The translations under genes and the position numbers were made by a program. Positions 45,132-54,608 of a stretch of DNA of 64,000 bases are shown in pieces (within the stretch, counting starts at the first letter, position 1; each line of letters begins with the position of its first letter). The notes under the pieces are model-generated. The model worked only from the letters and a program-made list of their open reading frames with translations, did not search any database and had not been told where the DNA came from. The DNA is from Proteiniphilum sp. UBA5384. GTDB taxonomy: Bacteria > Bacteroidota > Bacteroidia > Bacteroidales > Dysgonomonadaceae. The stretch is taken from NCBI RefSeq assembly GCF_002410825.1, contig NZ_DHOS01000063.1:1-64000 (forward strand), given 5' to 3'.

Positions 45132-45559
45132 CGCAGTGAGTTGTCTTTTGGTAAATCACTGAATACGATATGCATATGTTTTAGTTCGGTAGCCAAAAAC
45201 AGCGTTTGAGTCGGTTTCAGGGAGATACAGCGTTTTAAGGCCATATCTTTGTATCATCAAACAAGAGATTGGATATCGCTTCTAAGGAAGTGATCAAGAT
45301 AAAGAGATTGCCTCGATCCTTGGCTTTAAATACTCCAACCATGCGCAGAATTGCCGGTAATAGGATTGCATCGCACGCTTGATGGGATAAAGGTGAAAGT
45401 TAGATAGGGGCAATCTCCTCAAACAGGATGAAGTTTCTTCTTCTTCAGGACTCAACGGACAACGGGAAATAATATCCCAAGTCCGTTGAGTTTCAATGTG
45501 GTTTATATACACCGGTCACTTTTATCGATAAGTGTACTTATTTAGATTATACAACTTTT
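45132..45559. other. Intergenic region with a possible sigma-factor remnant
   Basis: No intact gene is seen in these 428 bases. From about 45291 a short plus-strand frame reads DQDKEIASILGFKYSNHAQ before stops. This resembles the region 4 helix-turn-helix of Bacteroidetes sigma-70-like proteins and could be the tail of a decayed gene. The rest, up to the sensor kinase start at 45560, gives nothing I recognise. Confidence 0.3.
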
Positions 45560-46669
45560 ATGCGTCAAATAGCTCGAAAAAAAAACCATTCCGTCATCCA
45601 ATTAAATAATAAAACGGCATTTTTATCTGCCCTGTCGTTGAACATATTTTTTGTTTGTGTGCAGCTGATTGTCTTGCTGTATAGTTTCTATATGGGAGAG
45701 AACATCGGGGAAAGGATTTCCAGAAGGCTATCCGGGTCAGGCATTTACCTGCAGCATGCGAGTTTGTTTGTAATCAATATATTGCTGTTGTATGTCTTCT
45801 TTCGGATTGAATTCTGGATTATTAAACGTTACCACAATAATAGAAAGAGAGCCTGGTTCTCGGTTCTCGCTTTGTTTCTGTTTGTAGGTGTTGTAAGCAC
45901 TGCCATTTCACAATTGTTAGGTATTTGGTTTAAGGGTGAGTTGACATCATATCAGTATTCTATTGTTCAGTTTATCAAGGATATGATGCTTTTCATTACT
46001 TCCATTTTTGTCACTTCCCTGATCTACCTGACCATTAAAAACCAGAAGGGAATGGAAGAGAACAAAAATTTGGCCATTGAGAATTTCAGGAACCGGTATA
46101 ACGCGCTGAAAAATCAAACCGATCCCCATTTCCTGTTTAACTCGCTCAATTCGCTCAGCGGACTGATCGGTTATGACGATGAACGCGCGCATGAATACGT
46201 GATGCAGCTCTCATCCGTATTTAGATATACAATACAGGAACATTCGGTAGTGACGCTTTCAGAAGAACTGGAGTTTGCCGAATCATATATCTATTTGATG
46301 AAGATCCGGTACGGGGATTCCCTTTCTGTCGATATCCGGATACCGGACGACCATCCGGAGTACTATATCCTGCCTTTCGCCATACAGACATTGGTAGAAA
46401 ATGCAGTGAAACATAATATTGCCAGTCGGCAGAAACCATTGAAACTGACCATCCGGATGACGGAGGCGGAATCGGTCATTGTGGAAAATAATCTTCAGAG
46501 AAGGCAGGATATAAGGCCGGGAAACGGTCTGGGATTGTCGAATCTGAATGAACGGTACTGGTTGATGTTCAGGGAAAATATCAAAATACAGGCCGATGAT
46601 GCTGTTTTCAGGGTCGAGATCCCATTGATAAAAAATCTGGATAAATATAACGATAAGTTTGTCAATTAA
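45560..46669 (+). CDS. LytS-type sensor histidine kinase
   Basis: The 369-residue protein has four helices in the first 165 residues (about 25-46, 70-90, 100-125, 140-165) with only short loops, so the input is membrane-embedded. A short coiled linker leads to the His_kinase domain (PF06580 type), with the phospho-acceptor His190 in DPHFLFNSLN and the ATP-binding N-box TLVENAVKHN at about 278-287, then GNGLGLSNLNERY. It forms a pair with the LytTR regulator 42 nt downstream. The stimulus is unknown, but its place between two efflux operons and lpxC suggests envelope stress or a drug signal. Confidence 0.94.
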   Translation: MRQIARKKNHSVIQLNNKTAFLSALSLNIFFVCVQLIVLLYSFYMGENIGERISRRLSGSGIYLQHASLFVINILLLYVFFRIEFWIIKRYHNNRKRAWFSVLALFLFVGVVSTAISQLLGIWFKGELTSYQYSIVQFIKDMMLFITSIFVTSLIYLTIKNQKGMEENKNLAIENFRNRYNALKNQTDPHFLFNSLNSLSGLIGYDDERAHEYVMQLSSVFRYTIQEHSVVTLSEELEFAESYIYLMKIRYGDSLSVDIRIPDDHPEYYILPFAIQTLVENAVKHNIASRQKPLKLTIRMTEAESVIVENNLQRRQDIRPGNGLGLSNLNERYWLMFRENIKIQADDAVFRVEIPLIKNLDKYNDKFVN

Positions 46670-46711
46670 AACAATCAAAAGTCTCTATCTTTACTTTTTA
46701 TTCTCAAAAAA

Positions 46712-47479
46712 ATGAACGCTGTCATTGTAGAAGACGAATTTGCTGCCGCACAGAATCTTGAAAGGCTTTTAACGTCGATAGACGAAAATATGAATATCCT
46801 CACCGTATTGCAGAATGTGGACGAGAGTATAGAGTGGTTTTTAACCAATCCGCTCCCCGACATAGTCTTTATGGATATCCATTTGGCGGATGGAGACTCT
46901 TTTTCTATTTTTAAAAGTATCGAGATTCATTGCCCTATTATTTTTACGACAGCTTACGATCAATATGCACTGAAAGCATTTGAAGTGAACAGTATAGACT
47001 ATTTGCTCAAACCAATCAGTAAAAAGAGTTTGGAAAAAGCATTGACCAAACTGAAGAACTTTGTGCCCAATTCCAATAATTCCGAAGTTATCACGCAGAT
47101 AATGCAGAGTATCAACCAGTTCAGCAAACATCGCCAGAGGAATTTTCTTATCCCTTTCAAGGATAAATTGATACCCATTTCATCCGACGATATTGCCTTT
47201 ATTTACTCCCAAAATAAAAAGGCCGAGATCGTCTGCTTCAATAAGCGTGACTATATGATGGATACCTCGCTCGATGATTTTTTGAAACAACTCGATCCTG
47301 ACCTTTTTTTCAGGGCAAACCGGCAGTTTATTATCTCTCATAAAGCCGTAACCGACATGTCGATATGGTTCGACGGGAAACTGGCTGTCAATCTTTCTGT
47401 TTCTACCCCGGAGAGGATCATTGTGAGCCGTGCCCGTGCCGGTGAATTTAAAGAATGGTACATGAGGACAGATGATTGA
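46712..47479 (+). CDS. LytTR-type response regulator
   Basis: The 255-residue regulator has a receiver domain at 1-120 with acidic residues EDE (10-12), phospho-acceptor Asp55 in FMDIHLADG, and Lys in LLKPIS. A linker leads to a LytTR DNA-binding domain (about 145-250: FKDKLIPISSDDIAFIYSQN, FFRANRQFIISHKAVTDM). It is partner to the LytS kinase just upstream. LytTR regulators bind short direct repeats; no such repeats could be assigned here by eye. The target genes might include the adjacent lpxC or efflux operon 2. Confidence 0.94.
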   Translation: MNAVIVEDEFAAAQNLERLLTSIDENMNILTVLQNVDESIEWFLTNPLPDIVFMDIHLADGDSFSIFKSIEIHCPIIFTTAYDQYALKAFEVNSIDYLLKPISKKSLEKALTKLKNFVPNSNNSEVITQIMQSINQFSKHRQRNFLIPFKDKLIPISSDDIAFIYSQNKKAEIVCFNKRDYMMDTSLDDFLKQLDPDLFFRANRQFIISHKAVTDMSIWFDGKLAVNLSVSTPERIIVSRARAGEFKEWYMRTDD

Positions 47480-47790
47480 TATATGATTGATATATGATTC
47501 TCCCTGCCGGAGGCATGCTTTTATTTCCAATCTGTTAACCTTCTTGTAAAAATACCGGCACTTTAGCTATAATTGCCCTAAGTTGAGTATTGCTATTTTA
47601 TATTTCAGCTCTTAAAAATGCCGTTTAGGAATCCTGACCACAACAATCTGCTCATTTGTGGTATTACTTTGTATCGTCAAAAAAGAAATTTTTTCGGTTT
47701 CCAGAGTTTCAAAAATCGATAAACCGTGTTAAGTAAAAAACAGCTTAAGAAGATTTTTTTGAAACGATATTCAGTTCACTAAAGAATACA
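47480..47790. other. Intergenic region before efflux operon 2
   Basis: No gene is seen in these 311 bases. The stretch tgattgatata is repeated at the left end (47475-47500). The rest is AT-rich, and a TACTTTG-like element near 47664 could belong to the promoter of the downstream TetR gene, but it lacks one T of the consensus. Confidence 0.35.
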
Positions 47791-48387
47791 ATGATAAAAG
47801 AAAGAATCATTCAACAGGCTACATCTCTTTTTATCCGTGATGGTATTAAAAATGTATCGATGGATTATCTGGCCTCTTCATTAGGTATTTCGAAACGGAC
47901 TATCTACATGAATTTTAAAGATAAAGAGGATATTCTAAAGCAGTGTATCCTCATTTCTCAGGAAAAAATAAAACATAACATTCATATACTCATCGATCAA
48001 TCAGAGAATATCATAGATGGATGCCTTCAAATAATTGAAGAGTATAAAAATATTCAGCTGCCCACGGCAAGATTTTGGGACGATATCTATAAATATTACC
48101 CTCTGATTTACCAGTCCTTTCTGGATGAAATAGGAAAAAACAATACCTGTTTGAAAGAATTGCTGGAAAAGGGAATACAAGACAATTATTTTCGTGAAAA
48201 TTTGAATATCGATGAAACATTAAATTATTATGTAATAATAAGCAATATTTATTCATTGAGAATTTCTTTCTCCCGCACAGATTTAATTTCCAATATAATG
48301 GTGAATATGCTTCGCGGAATTTCTACCTATAAGGGCATTGAAATCATTGACAAATATATTGATAACATAGCCCATTCAAATAATTAA
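47791..48387 (+). CDS. TetR-family regulator of efflux operon 2
   Basis: The 198-residue regulator has its DNA-binding domain at about 3-48 (KERIIQQATSLFIRDGIKNV, then MDYLASSLGISKRTIYMNFKDKEDIL). An all-helical C-terminal domain follows. It is the counterpart of the TetR protein at 35994-36602; the recognition helix is nearly identical while the ligand domain is more diverged. The two may therefore bind similar operators but respond to different compounds. It ends 7 nt before the TolC gene, tighter than in operon 1. Confidence 0.9.
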   Translation: MIKERIIQQATSLFIRDGIKNVSMDYLASSLGISKRTIYMNFKDKEDILKQCILISQEKIKHNIHILIDQSENIIDGCLQIIEEYKNIQLPTARFWDDIYKYYPLIYQSFLDEIGKNNTCLKELLEKGIQDNYFRENLNIDETLNYYVIISNIYSLRISFSRTDLISNIMVNMLRGISTYKGIEIIDKYIDNIAHSNN

Positions 48388-48394
48388 TAATTTT

Positions 48395-49837
48395 ATGAGA
48401 GTTACAAAAATTGGTATCGCCTTGATGGCGGTGTGTGGATTGTTCAGGTTATCCGCCGCAAATGCGCAGGAAACGGACTCCGGGATATTGCATCTGGACC
48501 TGGAGACGGCTGTTCAAGTTGCTTTGAACGAAAATCCCCTGGTCAAAGTGGCCGATATGGAGATCGAGAAAAAAAACTATGCAAAAAAAAGTGCCTATGG
48601 CGCCCTGTTACCCCAGGTTGACCTGATGGGACAGTTCCAACGTATGCTGAAACGCCAGACGATGTATCTGGATACGGATATGGGTAGTCTTTTTGGTGGC
48701 GGTTCCGGTGGTGCGGGAAATCTTACCCCGGAAGAGCAGGAGATCGCGGCTGTATTGGGAAAGTTGATGGCACCCGATCCCGATGCAGCGGATGAGGGTA
48801 TTCAGGTGGGACGAAAAAACATGTGGACAGGAGGAGTCAACGTCAGTTTACCTCTCGTAGTTCCGTCATTATGGAAAAACGTCCAGATGAGCAAGGTTGA
48901 CCTGGAAATGGCCGTGGAGCAATCGCGTGCGTCAAAAATCGATTTGACATACCAGGTAAAGAAGGCTTTTTACAGTACATTATTGGCCAAAGACAGTTAT
49001 GACTTGTTCAGGGAAACTTATACGAACGACTCGTTGAACCTGGCAAATATTAAAAATAAATTTGATCAGGGGATTGTGGCAGAATATGATGTCATTACCG
49101 CCGACGTGCGTCTCAAAAGTATTATTCCCAATATCCTGCAGGCCGAAAGTATGTTGAAGATTTCGGAACTGCAATTGAAAATGCTGATGGGTATCGATGC
49201 GGAAGTGCCTGTAGAGATTGTAGGGTCGCTTTCTGAATATGAAGACTCAATGTTTGAAGCCATCGTTCCGGATGATAATAATCTTCCGGGGAATAGTGAT
49301 TTGAGACAATTAGACTTGCAAGCCATGCAGGCGAAAAACGCGCATGAGATGAATAAACTGCAACGTTTGCCTACGCTCACCTCGTCTTTCAATTATTCCT
49401 ACATGAGCCAGAATAACAATTTCAAGTTCGGCGACTATCGTTGGGATCCCTATTCGGTGGTGGGCGTCACCCTCGCTATCCCCATCTTTAGCGGAGGACA
49501 ACGGCATCACAATATCAAACAATCCCAGATCCAGTTATACCAGTTACGGGAACAACGCCGTAACCTGAAACGCAGTCTGGACCTGTCTGTGAAGAACAGC
49601 GTGGAGCTGATCAATAAAAGTATTGAACAGGTGGTGGCCGCAGAATCATCGGTGGAACAGGCGAATAAAGGGTACGAGATCACCAGGAAGAGATACGACA
49701 CGGGAATGGGTACCATTGTGGACCTGAATGCGGCCGCATTGGCAGTGACCAATGCAGAACTGCAATATCGGAATGCTATTTATGATTATCTGGCATCCCG
49801 GGCCGATTTGGAAAAAACCCTCGGTTATGATTTGTAA
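48395..49837 (+). CDS. TolC-like outer membrane efflux protein, operon 2
   Basis: The 480-residue outer membrane factor has a signal peptide (cut near AANAQET) and two OEP repeats, beginning LETAVQVALNENPLVKVADM. The conserved segments FDQGIVAEYDVITADVRLKS and KRYDTGMGTIVDLNAAALAV match the paralogue at 36738-38192 closely, including a Gly-rich insert near residues 95-110. It provides the outer membrane channel of pump 2. Codon use and length match operon 1, so the two arose by duplication of the whole block. Confidence 0.93.
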   Translation: MRVTKIGIALMAVCGLFRLSAANAQETDSGILHLDLETAVQVALNENPLVKVADMEIEKKNYAKKSAYGALLPQVDLMGQFQRMLKRQTMYLDTDMGSLFGGGSGGAGNLTPEEQEIAAVLGKLMAPDPDAADEGIQVGRKNMWTGGVNVSLPLVVPSLWKNVQMSKVDLEMAVEQSRASKIDLTYQVKKAFYSTLLAKDSYDLFRETYTNDSLNLANIKNKFDQGIVAEYDVITADVRLKSIIPNILQAESMLKISELQLKMLMGIDAEVPVEIVGSLSEYEDSMFEAIVPDDNNLPGNSDLRQLDLQAMQAKNAHEMNKLQRLPTLTSSFNYSYMSQNNNFKFGDYRWDPYSVVGVTLAIPIFSGGQRHHNIKQSQIQLYQLREQRRNLKRSLDLSVKNSVELINKSIEQVVAAESSVEQANKGYEITRKRYDTGMGTIVDLNAAALAVTNAELQYRNAIYDYLASRADLEKTLGYDL

Positions 49838-49998
49838 ATTGATCCGGTTATAAAGGCTACAATATAAATGCCTATTGAATCCCTTTTTTCAGATTTTATT
49901 ATCCTTACAAGATATTGTGAGAAAATCGTTTTAAGAAGATTTATAGAAGCAGACTTAAATATAAAATAAAGAAATTGAGACTAAATAAATAAAATCAA

Positions 49999-51009
49999 AT
50001 GGAACTAAGAAACTTTCTCAAATTTATACCGCTGGCAGCCCTATTGGCGCTCCCTTCATGTGGTGCAAAAGGTGAACAAGAGACGGAGAGTGTGAAAAAA
50101 AACGTGACCGTGGAAGAGGTCAGATTAGTGCCTGTGGACCAATTGTCTTCTTTCACGGCTACTGTGGAGGCGAAGACCGTCAATAATATCGCACCGGCAA
50201 TGGGTGGGCGTATCAGAACCATTCATGTGGATGTGGGCAGCCGTGTGTCGAAAGGGCAGACGGTGGTGACAATGGATGCCGCCAATTACTCCCAGCAGGA
50301 GACACAACTGGCAACATTGAAGCGTGACTATGAGCGATACAGGGAATTGTATGAAGTGGGAGGTGTCTCCAAACAGCAGTTGGATCAACTGAAAACACAG
50401 CTCGATGTGGCCCAGACCGCCCTCAATAACATCGGTGAGAATACCGGCCTGGTAAGCCCCATAAGCGGGGTGGTGACTGCCCGAAACTATGATCCGGGTG
50501 ATGTGGCCGGCGGGGCACCTATATTGACCATTGAAAATATCAATCCCGTCAAGGTGATTATCAACGTGTCTGAATCATATTACAGTAGGGTTTCCTTGGG
50601 CATGCCCGCTGAGATAGCGGTGGATGCTTTACAGGGAGAAATGTTCGAAGGGAAAATCTCTTTGATCTACCCCACGATAAACTCTGTGTCACGTACTTTT
50701 CCGGTGGAAATTGAAGTGAACAACAGCGACCAACGTCTTCGCCCGGGAATGTTCTCACGGGTGACGCTTAATTTTGGCACCAATGAACACCCCGTCGTGC
50801 CTGACAGGGCTGTGTTGAAGCAGAGCGGATCGAACGACAGGTATGTATTCCTCGAAAAGGATGGAAAGGCATCGTACACAAAAGTGGAGCTGGGAACCAG
50901 GCTTGGGGATAAGTATGAGATCGTGTCGGGGTTACAAGTAGGCGACCGAGTAATCGTGCAGGGAAATACCGGTCTGATTGACGGCGTTGAAGTGCAAGTG
51001 GGAAAATGA
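49999..51009 (+). CDS. RND membrane-fusion lipoprotein, operon 2
   Basis: The 336-residue adaptor has a lipoprotein leader (LAALLALPSC, Cys near 21). The lipoyl half-motif is NNIAPAMGGRIRTIHVDVGS, the hairpin YERYRELYEVGGVSKQQLDQ, the second lipoyl half SPISGVVTARNYDPGDVA, and a barrel domain and a membrane-proximal domain follow. It is the paralogue of the protein at 38262-39284. The C-terminus contains the same LKQ(S/T)GSNDRYVF segment. It links pump 2 with its TolC channel. Confidence 0.93.
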   Translation: MELRNFLKFIPLAALLALPSCGAKGEQETESVKKNVTVEEVRLVPVDQLSSFTATVEAKTVNNIAPAMGGRIRTIHVDVGSRVSKGQTVVTMDAANYSQQETQLATLKRDYERYRELYEVGGVSKQQLDQLKTQLDVAQTALNNIGENTGLVSPISGVVTARNYDPGDVAGGAPILTIENINPVKVIINVSESYYSRVSLGMPAEIAVDALQGEMFEGKISLIYPTINSVSRTFPVEIEVNNSDQRLRPGMFSRVTLNFGTNEHPVVPDRAVLKQSGSNDRYVFLEKDGKASYTKVELGTRLGDKYEIVSGLQVGDRVIVQGNTGLIDGVEVQVGK

Positions 51010-51094
51010 AATATGACTGGGGAGACGAGGAGAAAGGGAGACTGAAAGATGTAGTTATCCTTAATCCAACCCCCAATTTATAATTGAGAATTAT

Positions 51095-54000
51095 ATGAAA
51101 TTATATGAATCAGCAGTCAAGAATCCTGTCGGGACTTCTTTGATCTTTATTGGAATAGTGCTTATCGGGATAATGTTTTACCGGCAGCTTCCGGTAGACT
51201 TGTTGCCCGATATAGAAGTGAATATGGTGTCGGTGATGACTTCTTATCCCGGTGCAGGTGCCGAAGACGTGGAGACAAACGTTACCCGGCCTTTGGAGGA
51301 TGTCTTGAACTCTACCGAAAATATCAAAGAAATTACCTCCACTTCAAAGGATGGGATATCGGTGATTATGCTCGAGTTCAATTGGGGATCGGACATGAAT
51401 ATCATCATGAATGATATCCGAGACAAGTTGGACCTGGTGACCAGCAATCTGCCTGACGGTGTTTCAGATCCAATGCTCTTGAAATTCAGTACCGATATGG
51501 TTCCCGTGATTATACTTTCTGCCACAGCGGACGAAAGTGCCAACGCATTGTATAAAATTCTCGACGACCAGCTCGCAGCTCCTCTCAACAGGATATCGGG
51601 TGTGGGTACGGTCTCCATCTCCGGGGCACCACAGCGTGAAGTGCAGGTAAATGTGTTCCCCGAAAAACTGGAGGCTTACAATATATCCCTGGAGCAAATC
51701 GCCCAGAAAATTGCGGCGGAAAACGTGAATATTCCTGCCGGTAATCTTGATGTGGGTTCACAAACCTATATGTTACGCCTTCAGGGAGAGTTTTCCGAGA
51801 GTAGGGAATTGGAAGGTATAGTGATTGGTGTCAGTGAAGGACAATCTGTTTATCTGAGGGATGTAGGAGTAGTGCGTGATACCGTGCAGACAAACGTAAT
51901 GGAAAGTTACACCAACGGCCGGCGCAGTGCTTCCATCATGATCCAGAAGCAGACAGGTGCCAATACGATGGAGATTGCCAATGCGGTGAAAGCGCAGCTG
52001 CCCGAGTTGCAGAAAAATCTCCCTCCCGATATCCAGATAGTAACGGTGATCGATACCTCGGACAATATCAGAACTTCCATCGATAGCTTGCTGGAAACGA
52101 TTTTGCTCGCCCTCCTTATTGTGGGAGTCATTGTGTTGTTCTTCCTGGGACGATGGCGGGCAACCATCATTATCATGGTGGCTGTGCCGATTTCCCTGGT
52201 AGGTTCGTTTATCTACCTCTATATTACGGGAAATACAATCAATATTATATCACTGTCCGCGCTTTCGATATGTATCGGTATGGTGGTGGACGATGCCATC
52301 GTGGTATTGGAAAATATTACTACCCACATCGAGCGGGGGAGCCGTCCGCGCCAGGCGGCGATTTACGGTACCGAAGAGGTGTCGCTTTCGGTGATTGCAT
52401 CTACGTTGACCATTGTAGCGGCTTTCCTTCCGATGACATTGGTGGGTGGCCTGGCAGGAGTGATGTTTAAACAGCTGGGATGGATGGTGACTATCATCAT
52501 CACTCTCTCCATGATTATTGCTTTGTCTCTTACTCCAATGATGAGTGCCAAAATGATGAAATCTGCGAAGGAGGCGAAAGATAGTAAATTCGACAGGTGG
52601 TACAATAAGCGTATTATTCCGATACTCGACAAGATAGATATCGCTTACGGCAGGCTGGTGAATGCCGTGGTAAGAAGACGCGGATTGACATTGACAGTAA
52701 TCATTGGGGTATTCATCGTAGGAGCTGTCATCTCGGCGATCACCCTGAAAACTGAGTTTATGCCGAGTTCAGACAATAACACTATTTCAGTGACCGTGGA
52801 ATTACCTACCGGTACAAGGATGGAGATCACTCGTGAAGTAGGATTGCAGATCAACCAGTTGATTGCAGAGAAATATCCCGAGATAGAGATCAATTCGTTT
52901 ACTGTAGGACAGGCAGACGAAGACAATATGTTTGCTTCCATGCAAGAAAACGGACCGCAGATAATGAGTTTCAATGTCCGTACGAAAGAAGCCAAGTACA
53001 GGAATAGGTCTATTTTTGAAATTTCCGATGAATTGCGCAAAGACTTTGCCAATATCCCGGCTATCAGCAATTATGTGGTGACACCCGGAGGAACTACCGG
53101 AGCAATGGGGGGAGGAAGTACGATTGATGTGAATATCTACGGTCATGATTTGAACGAAACCGATGCACTCGCAGCAGAGGTGGAAGCGAAATTGCGGGAT
53201 ATAAAGGGCTTGCGGGACCTCAATATTTCTCGTAAGGATTACCGGATGGAATACCAGATAGAGTTCGATCGGGAAAAACTCTCCCTTAACGGCCTGACCA
53301 TGTCAACTGCTGCCAATGCGATCCGCAACCGGATAAACGGATTGACCATGACGCATTTCCGTGAAGAAGGCGAAGAGTATGACATTCGTGTACGTTATGA
53401 CGAGCAGTCGCGCCAATCGATAGATGATATTGAAAATATCATGATATATAACCCGATGGGTGTGGGTGTGCGTGTGCGGGATTTGGGAAGGGTGATAGAA
53501 GATTCGTCGCTGCCCGAGATCGAACGCAAAGATCGCCAGCGAATAGTGACCATCACCGGTTCTATCTATAAACGGGCGTTGAGTGACGTGGCCGCTGATG
53601 TAGGCAATACCATCAGATCTTTGGACGTTCCAATGGGTATACAGGTAGAAATGGGGGGATCCATTGAAGACCAAGCAGAGGCTTTTGGAGACTTGTCCAT
53701 GTTGATTGTGATCGTTATCCTTTTGGTGTATATTGTAATGGCATCCCAATTTGAATCGCTCACATACCCGTTCATTATCCTTCTTTCCATTCCGTTTGCG
53801 TTTATAGGCTCATTGCTGCTCTTGGCAATTACAGGGCAACCGCTCGGGATTATGGGGCTTATAGGACTTGTGATGCTTGTAGGAATGGTGGTGAAGAACG
53901 GCATTGTGCTGGTGGACTATGTCAACCTGAACCGGGAGCGGGGAATGTCGATTATCACCGCAGTGGTAGATGGTGGAAAATCGAGGTTGCGCCCGGTATT

Positions 54001-54217
54001 GATGACGACTCTTACTACCATACTTGGTATGATACCGTTGGCTATTGGCACAGGACAGGGTTCTGAGATGTGGCAAACGCTTGGTATCTCTATCATTGGA
54101 GGTATGACATTCTCAACCGTTGTGACACTTGTGCTTATTCCTGTTCTCTATGCAATCTTTGGAGGAAATGGAGTGAAACGGCAACGGAAAAAACACCGGG
54201 AAGTAGTGGCCGGTTAA
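51095..54217 (+). CDS. RND efflux pump (AcrB/HAE1 family), operon 2
   Basis: The 1040-residue pump has the same layout as the protein at 39388-42510: opening KNPVGTSLIFIGIVLIGIMFYR, proton-relay Asp399-Asp400, 12 helices, two large periplasmic loops, and the Arg/Lys-rich C-terminus RQRKKHREVV. Most divergence from pump 1 lies in the periplasmic loops (for example around residues 620-700), where substrate is bound; that fits different substrate ranges. A PII-like gene follows after 33 nt, as in operon 1. Confidence 0.96.
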   Translation: MKLYESAVKNPVGTSLIFIGIVLIGIMFYRQLPVDLLPDIEVNMVSVMTSYPGAGAEDVETNVTRPLEDVLNSTENIKEITSTSKDGISVIMLEFNWGSDMNIIMNDIRDKLDLVTSNLPDGVSDPMLLKFSTDMVPVIILSATADESANALYKILDDQLAAPLNRISGVGTVSISGAPQREVQVNVFPEKLEAYNISLEQIAQKIAAENVNIPAGNLDVGSQTYMLRLQGEFSESRELEGIVIGVSEGQSVYLRDVGVVRDTVQTNVMESYTNGRRSASIMIQKQTGANTMEIANAVKAQLPELQKNLPPDIQIVTVIDTSDNIRTSIDSLLETILLALLIVGVIVLFFLGRWRATIIIMVAVPISLVGSFIYLYITGNTINIISLSALSICIGMVVDDAIVVLENITTHIERGSRPRQAAIYGTEEVSLSVIASTLTIVAAFLPMTLVGGLAGVMFKQLGWMVTIIITLSMIIALSLTPMMSAKMMKSAKEAKDSKFDRWYNKRIIPILDKIDIAYGRLVNAVVRRRGLTLTVIIGVFIVGAVISAITLKTEFMPSSDNNTISVTVELPTGTRMEITREVGLQINQLIAEKYPEIEINSFTVGQADEDNMFASMQENGPQIMSFNVRTKEAKYRNRSIFEISDELRKDFANIPAISNYVVTPGGTTGAMGGGSTIDVNIYGHDLNETDALAAEVEAKLRDIKGLRDLNISRKDYRMEYQIEFDREKLSLNGLTMSTAANAIRNRINGLTMTHFREEGEEYDIRVRYDEQSRQSIDDIENIMIYNPMGVGVRVRDLGRVIEDSSLPEIERKDRQRIVTITGSIYKRALSDVAADVGNTIRSLDVPMGIQVEMGGSIEDQAEAFGDLSMLIVIVILLVYIVMASQFESLTYPFIILLSIPFAFIGSLLLLAITGQPLGIMGLIGLVMLVGMVVKNGIVLVDYVNLNRERGMSIITAVVDGGKSRLRPVLMTTLTTILGMIPLAIGTGQGSEMWQTLGISIIGGMTFSTVVTLVLIPVLYAIFGGNGVKRQRKKHREVVAG

Positions 54218-54250
54218 AAAGTGCCTAAATGAAAAATTAAAAGTGAAAAT

Positions 54251-54544
54251 ATGAAAGCAGTAATGATAACTTTAGACCAAGCGCATTACGTCGAAATTGT
54301 GGATAACTTGAGTTCGCTTAATATACGTGGTTTTACAGCATGGAAAGATGTGCGCGGTCGCGGAAATGTTAAAGGTGAGCCACATTATGGTACCCACGCA
54401 TGGCCGTCTTTAAATAATGCTATCCTCACTATAGTAGAGGACGACAGGGTGAAACCTTTGTTAAACTATTTAAGAACACTCGATGAGGAGTCGCCCAACT
54501 TGGGTCTTCGTGCCTTCGTGTGGAATGTTGAGGATATGATGTGA
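54251..54544 (+). CDS. PII-like protein, operon 2
   Basis: This 97-residue protein differs from its paralogue at 42554-42847 at 17 positions by direct count. The differences cluster in the T-loop region (WKDVRGRGNVKGEPHYG versus WKEVHGRGTKRGEPHYG) and in a few helix residues. The ferredoxin-like PII pattern is kept: MKAVMITLDQAHYVEIVDNL, LTIVEDDRVKPLLNYLRTL, GLRAFVWNVEDMM. As the last gene of the operon it ends 26 nt before a strong terminator, so it is a fixed member of the pump operon. Its ligand is unknown. Confidence 0.85.
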   Translation: MKAVMITLDQAHYVEIVDNLSSLNIRGFTAWKDVRGRGNVKGEPHYGTHAWPSLNNAILTIVEDDRVKPLLNYLRTLDEESPNLGLRAFVWNVEDMM

Positions 54545-54570
54545 TTCTGAGTAAACTACATTAAGTCGAG

Positions 54571-54604
54571 AGCCGGGCATACAGGATGTGTCCGGCTTTT
54601 TTTA
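54571..54604 (+). terminator. Terminator of efflux operon 2
   Basis: The 11-bp stem agccgggcata (54571-54581) with tgtgtccggct (54587-54597) includes two G-T pairs, has a 5-nt loop, and is followed by a run of seven T. It closes the TetR-TolC-MFP-RND-PII operon. Confidence 0.88.
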
Positions 54605-54608
54605 TCGC

